Below, piece by piece: positions 8,556 through 16,924 of a stretch of DNA of 64,000 nt (within the stretch, counting starts at the first letter, position 1; every line of letters begins with the position of its first letter). This DNA comes from JBCFAY01 sp038562375 (GTDB taxonomy: Bacteria > Bacillota > Clostridia > Christensenellales > CAG-138): positions 1 to 64,000 of the forward strand of contig JBCFAY010000003.1 of assembly GCA_038562375.1 (NCBI GenBank), read 5' to 3'. The notes beneath the pieces were generated by a model that ran no database searches, had not been told where the DNA came from, and worked only from the letters and a program-made list of their open reading frames with translations. Position numbers and translations under genes: made by a program.

Positions 8556-9682
8556 CGCTGCAAGTTGGTTCCGGTCAGGTCGACATCCAGCGCAAGCCCA
8601 AACGTTCGATTTCGATGCTGCGTAAAATCTCCGGCCCGGCGATCGCGCTGCTGCTGTCGCTGGCGATTACGGCTTTGATCATTTCCCTGACGGGGAAAGA
8701 TCCGTTATTGGCGTTCGAAAGTATGTTCACGGGCGCTTTCGGCACCATGAACAGCCTTGGGGAAACCCTGATAAAGACCGTGCCGCTGATGCTCGCGGGT
8801 CTTGGGCTTACCATCTGCTACCGCACGGGGCTCACCTCCATCGGCGCGGAGGGACAGATCGTGATGGGCGGGCTGATGGCGACGCTCGTCGGCGTATATT
8901 TGGGGAACCTGCCGTCCTACATCCTGATCCCGCTTGCGTTTCTCGCGGCGATGATCGCGGGCGGCATTTGGGCGGGTATCGCGGGATACCTCAAAGCCAA
9001 ACTCGGCGTGTCCGAGGTTATCAACACGATCATGCTCAACTATATCGCGACGTTCTTTATCTCGTATCTTGTCGACGGGCCGCTGCGCGAGCCGCCCGGA
9101 TTCTACCCTCAGTCTTCTTTGCTCTCGGAAAATGCGTGGCTGAGCTACCTGATCAAAGGAACGCGCATGCATACGGGCGTAATCGTCGCGGTGATTGCGG
9201 CAATTGTGGTCTATATCCTTCTATGGAAACTGCCGCTTGGGTACCAGATGCGCACGGTGGGGTATAATCCCATCGCCGCAAGGACCAACGGCATCAACGT
9301 CAGCCGCAACATGGTGCTGGCGATGTTCCTTTCGGGCGTGTTCGCCGGATTGGCCGGCGCGATTGAAATCATGGGCCTGCATCACCGGCTGATGAACGGC
9401 TTCAGCTCGAGCTACGGCTTTGATGCAATGGCCGTGGCGCTGCTTGGGAGGCTCCACCCTGTCGGGGTAATGATCGCGTCGCTGCTGTTTGCCGCGATGC
9501 GCGTAGGCGCCAATACGATGCAGCGCGTCGTACAGGTGCCCGTCGCGCTGGTCAACGTCATGCAGGGCGTTGTGATCGTAATGGTGCTGATGGAGACCGT
9601 CCTCAGGAATTTCAGGATCAGCTTCAAAAAACCAAAAGCTGCGTGTGATACTGCAACTCCTGCCGCAGGAAAGGAGGCGTAA
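8552..9682 (+). CDS. ABC transporter permease (YufP-like)
   Basis: Inner-membrane permease of the BMP nucleoside-type importer (BPD_transp_2 family). About eight to ten hydrophobic segments are visible, with the family segment GLTICYRTGLTSIGAEGQ near residue 90 and NPIAARTNGINV in the cytoplasmic loop. The start overlaps the ATPase stop by four bases (ATGA). It is longer than its partner permease, as usual for the first of the pair. Confidence 0.92.
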   Translation: MTLQVGSGQVDIQRKPKRSISMLRKISGPAIALLLSLAITALIISLTGKDPLLAFESMFTGAFGTMNSLGETLIKTVPLMLAGLGLTICYRTGLTSIGAEGQIVMGGLMATLVGVYLGNLPSYILIPLAFLAAMIAGGIWAGIAGYLKAKLGVSEVINTIMLNYIATFFISYLVDGPLREPPGFYPQSSLLSENAWLSYLIKGTRMHTGVIVAVIAAIVVYILLWKLPLGYQMRTVGYNPIAARTNGINVSRNMVLAMFLSGVFAGLAGAIEIMGLHHRLMNGFSSSYGFDAMAVALLGRLHPVGVMIASLLFAAMRVGANTMQRVVQVPVALVNVMQGVVIVMVLMETVLRNFRISFKKPKAACDTATPAAGKEA

Positions 9683-9685
9683 TCG

Positions 9686-10600
9686 ATGGAAGTGTTAACA
9701 GGCTTTTTAGAGGCCGCGTTCAGGATGTCCTGCCCGATCATGCTCGCAAGCCTTGGCGCTGTGTTTACCGCGCGCTCCGGCATCATCAATTTTGCGATGG
9801 AAGGCATCATGATCATGGGCGCGTTTTTCGGCGTCTATGGATCGTATCTGAGCGGCAGCCCATGGGTCGGCGTTCTGATGGGAATGGGCGGGGGCCTTTG
9901 CGCCGCTCTGCTGCTTGGGTATCTGAGCATCACGGTCAAGGTGGATCAGGTCGTGGCGGGAACGGGCATCAATATTCTGTTTCTGGGGCTGACGAGCTTT
10001 CTCTTCAATGTCCTCTATGAAACAAAGCCCACATCGGTTGCGGCATTCAGCAATATGCCCATACCGGGACTGTCCGCGATACCCGTGCTCGGAACGTTCT
10101 TCAATCAGAACGTGCTGAATTACTTCGCATTTTTATTGGTCCCGGTGCTCTGGTATATCTTCAATAAGACTTCCTTCGGCCTGTGCCTTAGGGCCGTGGG
10201 AGAACAGCCTCACGCGGCGGACAGCTTGGGCATCCGCGTCAATAAGATGCGCTATACAGCGATTATTCTTTCGGGGCTGCTCGGCGGCCTTGGCGGCGTG
10301 GGGCTCTCCCTTGGCCAGCTGTCCGTATTTATGGAGAGCATGACCTCCGGCCGCGGATACCTCGCGTGGTCCGCCGTTACGGTCGGAAGGTGGAATCCGG
10401 TGGGCATCATGGGCGCCTCCCTCCTCTTTGGCGGGGCGGACGCCGTGCAGCTAAGGCTGCTTGCGATGGGCGTTGAGATCCCCCATCAGATATTCCAGAT
10501 GCTTCCGTATCTTCTGACCATGCTGGTGCTCGCCGGAGTAGTCGGCAGGACCGTGTCACCCAAGGCGATGGGCAAGCCGTTTGTGAAAGGGGAACGTTAA
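9686..10600 (+). CDS. ABC transporter permease (YufQ-like)
   Basis: Second permease of the BMP-type importer. Hydrophobic throughout, with the family motif FTARSGIINFAMEGIM near residue 30 and LRAVGEQPHAADSLGIRV in the loop. It starts three bases after the first permease stop behind AAAGGAGG. The product is expected to heterodimerise with the preceding permease. Confidence 0.92.
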   Translation: MEVLTGFLEAAFRMSCPIMLASLGAVFTARSGIINFAMEGIMIMGAFFGVYGSYLSGSPWVGVLMGMGGGLCAALLLGYLSITVKVDQVVAGTGINILFLGLTSFLFNVLYETKPTSVAAFSNMPIPGLSAIPVLGTFFNQNVLNYFAFLLVPVLWYIFNKTSFGLCLRAVGEQPHAADSLGIRVNKMRYTAIILSGLLGGLGGVGLSLGQLSVFMESMTSGRGYLAWSAVTVGRWNPVGIMGASLLFGGADAVQLRLLAMGVEIPHQIFQMLPYLLTMLVLAGVVGRTVSPKAMGKPFVKGER

Positions 10601-11506
10601 ATGCCTTTTGACGCGAATCAAATGCAGTTCCCGGTGTTTTATCCCAATCCGGAGCTGCTCGAAGAAATGCGGCAAAACCGCGGCATAGAGCCTCCAAGTA
10701 AGATTCGTCAAGTCATGGGCGATCTGGTATTCCCCGTACCTTCACCGGAAAGACCGTATCTGTACGGCTGCATGGTGCTCTCGTTCGATGGGAAGATGGG
10801 ATTTGCGGATAACCCGGAGGGCCATTTGATCTCGAAGGAGAACACGTTCGATCCCGTGGGCGCACAGACGGATTTTTGGGGCTGGAACGTTTGCAGGACG
10901 TACGCCGATGCCGTTATACTTGGGGCCAATACGCTTTGGGCGCGCATCGATAGGCCATGGTCGGCGCAGATCGTCGACGAGGAGCTTGTGGCGGCGAGAG
11001 GAGAGCTGGGCAAAAAAAGCGCGCAGCCCCTCAGCATGATCGCAACCCTTGACGGCGAAGACGTGCCTTTAAAACATGCGATACTTTCGATGACGCCCGC
11101 GCCTACGCTTCTAACATCGAAAGAGGGAGCGCGGTTTCTCGAGAAAAACCTCGAAAGAAGCAGCGTGACGGTCGACACGCCGTTCGATCCGTTCTCGGAT
11201 GAGGAGCGGATCAAAATCGTCGTTGCAGGTGAGGACCGTCCGGATACCGCAGGATTGATGCGGATCCTGCGCAAAAGCGGTATCGGTTACGTTTCGGTCG
11301 AGGCGCCCGGCTATATCTGGAATCTCATCGCCGAAAAAATGCTCGACGAATACCTTCTCAATTATTCGGGCGTCATGGTCGGCGGAACCAACAGCATCGG
11401 CGCGCGCGCGCCGTTTACATCAACGGAGCATCCGCATGTTGCACTGCTGAGCGTCGGGTATCACAGCGGATTCCTGTATACTAGGCAAAAACTAATCTAC
11501 GAATGA
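10601..11506 (+). CDS. RibD C-terminal/dihydrofolate reductase-like reductase
   Basis: NAD(P)H-dependent reductase of the RibD_C/DHFR fold; family members reduce pyrimidine, pterin or flavin-precursor rings. Visible family features are MVLSFDGKMGF (about 48-58), YADAVILGANTLW, and a late GVMVGGTNS. The N-terminal 40 residues have no clear match. There is no deaminase domain, so it is not a full RibD. It begins directly after the permease stop, in the transporter operon, which suggests it acts on the imported compound or a derivative. Substrate unknown. Confidence 0.8.
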   Translation: MPFDANQMQFPVFYPNPELLEEMRQNRGIEPPSKIRQVMGDLVFPVPSPERPYLYGCMVLSFDGKMGFADNPEGHLISKENTFDPVGAQTDFWGWNVCRTYADAVILGANTLWARIDRPWSAQIVDEELVAARGELGKKSAQPLSMIATLDGEDVPLKHAILSMTPAPTLLTSKEGARFLEKNLERSSVTVDTPFDPFSDEERIKIVVAGEDRPDTAGLMRILRKSGIGYVSVEAPGYIWNLIAEKMLDEYLLNYSGVMVGGTNSIGARAPFTSTEHPHVALLSVGYHSGFLYTRQKLIYE

Positions 11507-11538
11507 TTTTGAATAGAGAATAGGAGCAAGTTTTACCA

Positions 11539-12171
11539 ATGGTCAAAATCGTTGGACTCAGCGCGAGCCCCAAAAAGGGCGCGACTGAATATGTAATCGA
11601 AGAAGCTTTGCGTGCGGTAAAAGAATATGATCCGTCCATCGAAACGGAGTTCATGACGCTGCGCGGAAAAAAAATCGCGCCCTGCAACGACTGCGGGTAC
11701 TGCAAGCGCGAAAAGAGCTGGTGCATCATAAAAGACGATATGCAGGAGATGTTCGATCGGCTCATGCAGGCGGACGGGATCATCGTCGCATCCCCGGTGT
11801 ACGTGATGGCGGCGACCCCGCAGCTTCATGCGTTTTGCTCTCGGATGCGTCCCGCGATGCATTGCTTTCCCGGTGTGTTAAGAAACAAATTTGTCTGCGG
11901 GATCGCGGTTGGCGGAACGCGCAACGGCGGCCAGGAGCTGACCGTAAACGATATCGTGAACCTCTTCGCGACGCGGACGATGAACATCGTGAGCAACGAG
12001 GTCGGCGGCTATATGGGCGGCAAGGTATGGTCGCATGATAATGGCGCGCAGGGCGCAAAAGAGGATGAACTCGGCATGAAGACCGTGCTCGAGCTCAGCA
12101 GGAAGTTCGCCGAGGTTTGCACGATCTACGACCTTGGGAAAGAAGCATATGCAAAGAGGACGCAGGGATAA
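11539..12171 (+). CDS. iron-sulfur flavoprotein (NADPH-dependent FMN reductase family)
   Basis: Cytoplasmic flavodoxin-like electron carrier or reductase. The N-terminus KIVGLSASPKKGAT is the FMN phosphate loop. Cys49, Cys52, Cys55 and Cys62 (CX2CX2CX6C) form the compact cluster motif of archaeal and clostridial iron-sulfur flavoproteins, expected to bind a 4Fe-4S cluster. VASPVYVMAATPQL matches the second FMN loop. It follows the reductase by 32 bases and probably ends the operon; a palindromic terminator lies downstream. Confidence 0.88.
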   Translation: MVKIVGLSASPKKGATEYVIEEALRAVKEYDPSIETEFMTLRGKKIAPCNDCGYCKREKSWCIIKDDMQEMFDRLMQADGIIVASPVYVMAATPQLHAFCSRMRPAMHCFPGVLRNKFVCGIAVGGTRNGGQELTVNDIVNLFATRTMNIVSNEVGGYMGGKVWSHDNGAQGAKEDELGMKTVLELSRKFAEVCTIYDLGKEAYAKRTQG

Positions 12172-12198
12172 TCTTACACCGTGAAGAAGCTCAACTAA

Positions 12199-12214
12199 AA
12201 GGCGGCGCCGCCTT
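12199..12214. terminator. bidirectional terminator
   Basis: Perfect 16-base palindrome AAGGCGGCGCCGCCTT between the convergent flavoprotein and IclR genes, flanked by AAAA on the left and a pyrimidine-rich stretch on the right. It could serve both strands. Confidence 0.5.
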
Positions 12215-12233
12215 CCTCTATTGCGGATCAATT

Positions 12234-13037
12234 TCAGGATGGGCGGGCGGAGTCTTGCGCGTCTGGAGCCGCACGGTATCCGAGGGCGGCGGAAATCCGC
12301 TGAGCCGAGGCGATAACAAGTTCCTGCGCAAGCTGGAACCGTTCGTCCGTGATGTGGCGGAACATGCCGGCCACGCTGATTGCGTATTGCGGCAAACCGT
12401 TGCTGTCGAACACCGGGGCCGCGACCGCGCGAAGGCCGATGCGCATCTCTCCGTTTTCGATGGCAAATCCCTTTAAACGGATCGACGCAAGCTCCTCGCT
12501 CAGCGCCTGCTGCTCGACGATGGTATGCGGCGTAAACGCCTTGTAGTCGAGAGACTGCAGCATGCTTTTCAGCTGCATCGGCGGCAGATAGGCGAGCATC
12601 GCTTTTCCCATCGCGGTGCAGTGAAGCGGCGCGTGCATCCCCATCTGTGCGACGACCCGCAGCGACATGCCCGAATCCGCCTGGTCAAGGTAGAGCACTT
12701 CACTTCCCTTGAGCATACCAAGGTTTGCGTTCTCACCGGTCTGTATCGCGATATCCCTTAGATGCTCCTTTGCAAGGGCGATAATGCTTATGCTGCCCGC
12801 GACGATATTTCCAAGCTCAAACAGGCGGATCCCCAGGCGGTAGCGCCCGTCGACCTCCGATTGCTCGACGATCATAGAGCGCCTGAGAGAGGAGAGCAGC
12901 CCGTAGATGGTACTCTTCGGCCAGCCTGTGCGCTGCGACAGCTCCGCAAGCGAAAGCGGCGCGCTCGCATCGCCGAGTACGTTGAGCAATTCGATCGCTT
13001 TTTCGACTGAACGAACGGAAGTTCCTTGTGTCAGCAT
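12234..13037 (-). CDS. IclR family transcriptional regulator
   Basis: N-terminal winged helix (about 8-70, with LSLAELSQRTGWPKSTIYGLL) and C-terminal effector domain (about 85-250, with the family segments HCTAMGKAMLAYLP and GLRAVAAPVFD). IclR proteins usually control catabolic operons in response to small acids or intermediates. The ATG at 13037 is preceded by GGAG; the open frame extends further upstream but without homology. It is convergent with the transporter operon and divergent from lacI. TATTGTAA direct repeats about 210 bases upstream may be its operator. Confidence 0.9.
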   Translation of the reverse strand: MLTQGTSVRSVEKAIELLNVLGDASAPLSLAELSQRTGWPKSTIYGLLSSLRRSMIVEQSEVDGRYRLGIRLFELGNIVAGSISIIALAKEHLRDIAIQTGENANLGMLKGSEVLYLDQADSGMSLRVVAQMGMHAPLHCTAMGKAMLAYLPPMQLKSMLQSLDYKAFTPHTIVEQQALSEELASIRLKGFAIENGEMRIGLRAVAAPVFDSNGLPQYAISVAGMFRHITDERFQLAQELVIASAQRISAALGYRAAPDAQDSARPS

Positions 13038-13243
13038 ATGTTCTCCTCCGATAGCGGATCGCGGGGAATTTCGGCGTAGCCCTTCAACAGGCTCTATGCC
13101 CGCAGGATCGGCTGCGGCATGGGCAATCCAAACGGAATCCATTCCTGCGTGAAGCTGGACTTTGCCGATCCAAATGAATTCGCTTTCACGATAGCGCCGT
13201 TGTGACACAAGGATATCATTATATAAATAAAAACACAACGCTA

Positions 13244-13267
13244 TATTGTAAAACCGCAGTATTGTAA
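13244..13267 (-). promoter_or_regulatory. possible operator: TATTGTAA direct repeat
   Basis: TATTGTAA occurs twice (13244-13251, 13260-13267), 16 bases apart, in the AT-rich region upstream of the IclR gene. The spacing fits binding on one face of the helix. No IclR consensus was matched, so assignment to this regulator rests on position. Confidence 0.3.
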
Positions 13268-13370
13268 TATTTGAGATTGCCACTTCAGGGCATGGAGCGG
13301 TGATATGCAGATACGTGAATGTTTATGCTGAAACCGGTTTATTTTTTGTTGATTTTTCCGTGTCGATATG

Positions 13371-13379
13371 TGATATAAT
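13371..13379 (+). promoter_or_regulatory. extended -10 promoter, probably for lacI
   Basis: TGATATAAT (TGn plus a perfect TATAAT at 13374-13379) without a good -35. It lies about 400 bases before the lacI start, so it would make a long leader. Confidence 0.45.
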
Positions 13380-13785
13380 ACTATTGCTGATGGAACAAAC
13401 TTTCGGCGATCACCGGGTTTTGAACGCTTGAGGTTCTACGCTAAATCGCGATATATCCGCCGAACTTGCCCGAAATCGGCATTTGAACGGCCTGCGCATG
13501 GCTTTTGCGCTCCAGAGACATTTATTGTATATCCTTTGTGCAACGTTTGCTTCCAGGCGCAACATTCGGAATTCCCGCAAGGGAAAATGCGCTGTACTCA
13601 ATGTAACGAACATCCCACCGCATGACTTGATCACGCAACATCCTTGGGGCGATCAAGCGGCGCACGAACCGTGGTTTAACAGTTCCTTGAACGATGATAC
13701 AAATACGAAGAATAGACGTTTACCTTTCGTTTTGAGCTTCGATGGCCGATAGACGACTGGAACGAGCAAAGGAGCGGGGAACGCC
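13380..13785 (+). other. long leader or intergenic stretch before lacI
   Basis: About 400 bases with no convincing gene; short open frames lack an RBS and look random. No known riboswitch was recognised. TTGAAC at about 13687 may belong to a second, closer promoter, but no good -10 follows. Confidence 0.4.
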
Positions 13786-14796
13786 GTGAACATTAAAGAA
13801 GTCGCGCGGGTGGCGGGGGTCTCGGTAGCCACGGTATCGCGCAGCCTGAACCAGCCGCATAAAGTCTCCGATGAAACAAGAAACAGAATTCTTGAGATCA
13901 TCTCGAAGCTGGATTATGTCCCAAACCCATCGGCGAAGAGCCTTTCCACGGGAAAGACGCGCACGGTGGCATGTATCATGCCCACGCTTAGAAACGAGTT
14001 TTTCAACCAACTGGTCGAGGGCTGCCAGAAGGTGCTCTCCTATGCGAACTACCGGATGCTGATCTACTCCATGAACAACAACGAACACTATCTGGAGTGC
14101 ATCGATCAAAGAAGCGTCGACGGCATCATCATATCCGGCTCCGATTTCACGCAGCACACCCGCTCGAACCTCAATCTGATTACCGTTCCCTACGTGCTCA
14201 TCGAACATGTCGATCAATTTGAAAGCCTTGCCCACATGCCTGCATCGGTCTATATCGAGGATTATAACGGCGTGCAGCTGGCGCTGAAATACCTGTACGC
14301 GGAAGGAAACCGCTGCTTCGGCATACTGAGCGGCGTGAGCGAGTATATCGTCACGCAGCGCCGCCTGCGCGCCGTCTATGACTTTTTTGAGCATCACCCG
14401 GAATGCATCTATTATGTCAGCAATTCGGATTATTCCAACCTCGAACAGGCGCAACTGATGGGTCAGGCGTTCCTGAAAAAAACGCCGAGGCCGACCGCTA
14501 TTTTCGCCTTTAACGATATGATGGCGGCCGGCGTGCTCCGCAGTGTGCTTTCAAACGGCGTCAAAGTCCCGGAGGAAATCGAGGTCATGGGCTTTGACGA
14601 TATCCCGCTCGGTCGCTTTTTCACGCCGTCGCTGTCTACGGTTTCCGCACCGAACACAAGGCTCGGGGAGAAGGCGGCGGAATTGCTGCTGTGCAAGATT
14701 TCTGGTAAACCGGCGCCGCAAAGCATACTGTATCCCGTCGATCTTCACCTGCGGGAAAGCACAAAGAACACGGTGCCGCTTTCCAACATCTATTGA
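13786..14796 (+). CDS. LacI family transcriptional regulator
   Basis: N-terminal LacI helix-turn-helix (1-50: IKEVARVAGVSVATVSRSLN, hinge YVPNPSAKSL) and a periplasmic-binding-like effector domain (about 60-330). The GTG at 13786 follows AAAGGAGCGGGG. The effector class (sugar, nucleoside or other) cannot be read from the sequence. A canonical LacI-type palindrome lies 267 bases downstream of the stop, in front of the Mch-like pair, so these two genes are the likely target. Confidence 0.93.
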   Translation: MNIKEVARVAGVSVATVSRSLNQPHKVSDETRNRILEIISKLDYVPNPSAKSLSTGKTRTVACIMPTLRNEFFNQLVEGCQKVLSYANYRMLIYSMNNNEHYLECIDQRSVDGIIISGSDFTQHTRSNLNLITVPYVLIEHVDQFESLAHMPASVYIEDYNGVQLALKYLYAEGNRCFGILSGVSEYIVTQRRLRAVYDFFEHHPECIYYVSNSDYSNLEQAQLMGQAFLKKTPRPTAIFAFNDMMAAGVLRSVLSNGVKVPEEIEVMGFDDIPLGRFFTPSLSTVSAPNTRLGEKAAELLLCKISGKPAPQSILYPVDLHLRESTKNTVPLSNIY

Positions 14797-15183
14797 AGGC
14801 GGATGTCCGATCGATTATTTGGCCGCTGCGGTTTGCAGCGCGGATAAGGGGCGCTGCCGGAATAAATGCCCGCGATGACACTGTTCGCCGCTTAACAGTT
14901 AGAATTCAGCAACTCTCAATACGGCCCGTTGGCAATTGCATCCGGATTTTCTACGGCGCCGCCCGATCGGAGAAATCCGTCTTTTTCGTGCGAATGGCGC
15001 TGAAAAGCGGCTGAAAAAACGGTGGCGGAGCCTGCGAAAATCAGTTACGATAAGGATGTGCATGTAACCGATTACAGCCGGGCTAATCAGGTGCAAAGAA
15101 AAGCATAGATTAGCTCTGTGCGCGGCGTGGAAGCATAGATCATAAGAAAACGAGTGCAAAAAGATCGTTTAAAGGAGGGCAAA
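14797..15183 (+). other. regulatory intergenic region before the Mch-like pair
   Basis: About 390 bases without a gene. It holds a small stem at about 14821-14845, a weak hairpin followed by CTTTTT near 14965-14985, and the LacI-type operator. No clear -35/-10 pair was found. Confidence 0.4.
15063..15076 (+). promoter_or_regulatory. LacI-type operator palindrome
   Basis: TGTAACCGATTACA is a near-perfect palindrome with the central CG typical of LacI-family operators. It lies 108 bases upstream of the first Mch-like gene and downstream of the adjacent lacI. Confidence 0.6.
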
Positions 15184-16143
15184 ATGGGGTTCTCAATCAA
15201 CGCCTTGGCGGAGAGAATCGTTCGCGAAGAAATTTTACCAAATCAGGATGCGCTTAACGTAAAGGCGCATTTGCTTAAAAACGGCTCAATGGTGCTCGAT
15301 ATGGGCATTCATGAGAAAGGCGGTTTTCGCGCCGGCGTATTATTTACCGAAACTTGCCTGGGTGGACTGGGGCAAATGACCTATCGCACCATGCGCGTAA
15401 ACGGGCATCCGGTTCCGCTCGTCGCGATTCATGTGGATCGACCTGCGATAGCGGAGCTTGCGAGCCACGACGCATTTTTGTATATCGATTATCGCGGGCG
15501 CAGGCTCTCGGTGTCCGGGCCGATCCGCGCGATCACCGGAACGGACAAGTTTGCCCGTTCGGTTCCCTATCTCGATCCAACCGCCAAGACGGCCGTCTGC
15601 CATATACAGATCGATGAAATGCCCACGGAGGAAATGACCGGGCTGATCGCCGAATCGGTCGGGTTTTCGCCCAAGGACATCATCCTCCTCGCGGCGAAAA
15701 CGGGCACGCTGACCGGCGCGGCGCAGGTCTGCGCGCGAAACGTCGAGCAAAGCCTGCCGAGCCTTTTGGATCACGGGTTCGACGTGAACAAAGTCGTTCA
15801 GGCTTGCGGATATGCGCCGATCGTCTCGGTTGTGGACGATGAAAACATCGCGTACGGCAGGGTCAACGACGGTTTGCTCTACGGCCAGGAAACCAACCTT
15901 TATGTCCGCTGCGAGGACTCCGAGATCGAGCGCGTGCTTGATATACTGCCTTTTAGCAAGAATAAGGACGTGTTCGGGACCTCGTTCGAGGAGCTTTTCG
16001 CGCGGTGCTCCTACCAGTGGAGCCGCGTTCCGCGTCACTGGGATGCGCCGTGCAAGGTCAATTTCTTCAACCTCAAAACAAACCGGCGTTTTTCCGCGGG
16101 TTCGTTGCATATGGGCGTTCTTGAGCGCTCGTTTATGGGTTAA
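15184..16143 (+). CDS. methenyl-tetrahydromethanopterin cyclohydrolase homolog (Mch-like)
   Basis: Mch hydrolyses or forms the methenyl bridge on the C1 carrier tetrahydromethanopterin in methanogens, Archaeoglobus and methylotrophs. This protein (319 residues, family about 315-325) aligns along its length from memory of archaeal Mch: start SINALAERIV, VLDMGIHEKGGFRAG, ETCLGGL, SGPIRAITGT, LLAAKTGTLTGAAQ, GYAPIVSV, YGRVNDGLLYG, and the closing SAGSLHMGVLERSF. Arg185 and Glu188 (CARNVEQ) match the catalytic Arg183/Glu186 described for the Archaeoglobus enzyme. Start ATG behind AAAGGAGGG. A truncated paralog follows 30 bases later. No other H4MPT genes are visible, so the substrate could be another reduced pterin. 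Confidence 0.82.
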   Translation: MGFSINALAERIVREEILPNQDALNVKAHLLKNGSMVLDMGIHEKGGFRAGVLFTETCLGGLGQMTYRTMRVNGHPVPLVAIHVDRPAIAELASHDAFLYIDYRGRRLSVSGPIRAITGTDKFARSVPYLDPTAKTAVCHIQIDEMPTEEMTGLIAESVGFSPKDIILLAAKTGTLTGAAQVCARNVEQSLPSLLDHGFDVNKVVQACGYAPIVSVVDDENIAYGRVNDGLLYGQETNLYVRCEDSEIERVLDILPFSKNKDVFGTSFEELFARCSYQWSRVPRHWDAPCKVNFFNLKTNRRFSAGSLHMGVLERSFMG

Positions 16144-16173
16144 CGGCACTTCAAAGCGCGAGAGGAGAAAACA

Positions 16174-16872
16174 ATGAAGTATTCGGATGTTGCGAAAGAT
16201 AGATTCCATAAGATGGTGGAATATAGCCCTGCGAACGCTTGCGCCGCCCATCGACGTAAAGATGGGATCGCGTTGGACGCCGGTGTCGCCGAGCCCGGCG
16301 GCTGGACGGCGGCAAAGCTGCTGATCGAAGGGCTGATCGGCGGGCGCGGTCAGGTGAATTTCGGAGACATGGAATTTGGTCCGGACAGGCTGCCCACTTT
16401 GGAACTGTTTCTAGACGATCCGGTCATGGCGTATCAGAATGCTTATCAGGAGAAGGACGGGCTTTTCGGGATTCAAGGTGAGGACGCTTCCTATGCGCTG
16501 GGGCTGGGCATATGCGATCGGATCGATGCGGCTTTGCCGGGGGGAAACTTCGTTTTGGCAAGCTCCACGAGCATTTTGGGATCGGTCTTCGCGGCAAGCA
16601 GGGCCATACCGCTCGCCATAGGAATGCTGCTGAAAGGCGGCGTCAGGCCCGAGGAAATTCAATGGGCGTGGGGAGTTTGCCCTTTGCCGATTCTTTGCGA
16701 CGACGAAAACGAGATGCAAAAAAGGATGGACCGCGCACTGAAAGAGGACTCTGTGGTCAGCGTATGGGTCAGGGGAGAGGATGAAGCCCTTCAAAAGCTC
16801 CTGAACGCCTATGACGGCGGCTGCGTGCGGATCCATAATCTAAAAACGGCAAAGACGCTGCTCAAAGCTTAA
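16174..16872 (+). CDS. divergent, shortened Mch-like protein
   Basis: 232 residues that appear to be a second, degenerate member of the Mch family. Residues 31-60 (ALDAGVAEPGGWTAAKLL, then IGGRGQV) match the Mch cofactor-binding start, and 123-165 (NFVLASSTSILGSVFAASRA, then WGVCPLPI) match the central segment. About 40 middle residues and most of the C-terminal part are missing. At the catalytic site Arg143 is kept but the Glu is Pro146, so cyclohydrolase activity is not expected. It lies in an operon with the full-length homolog and ends at a strong terminator. It may be a partner subunit, a pterin-binding protein, or a decaying duplicate. The homology is a judgement by eye. Confidence 0.6.
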   Translation: MKYSDVAKDRFHKMVEYSPANACAAHRRKDGIALDAGVAEPGGWTAAKLLIEGLIGGRGQVNFGDMEFGPDRLPTLELFLDDPVMAYQNAYQEKDGLFGIQGEDASYALGLGICDRIDAALPGGNFVLASSTSILGSVFAASRAIPLAIGMLLKGGVRPEEIQWAWGVCPLPILCDDENEMQKRMDRALKEDSVVSVWVRGEDEALQKLLNAYDGGCVRIHNLKTAKTLLKA

Positions 16873-16891
16873 ACGTCAACCCACTCGACGG

Positions 16892-16924
16892 CGCCCGTCG
16901 CACCAGCCGACGGGCGTTATTTTT
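16892..16924 (+). terminator. rho-independent terminator of the Mch-like operon
   Basis: Nine-bp stem CGCCCGTCG/CGACGGGCG (16892-16900, 16908-16916) followed by TTATTTTT. It overlaps the stop codon of the convergent dapB. Confidence 0.85.

Noticed and set aside
13410..13752. Small open frames (65-89 codons) between IclR and LacI genes
   Set aside because: Overlap each other on both strands, no RBS, no conserved-looking composition.
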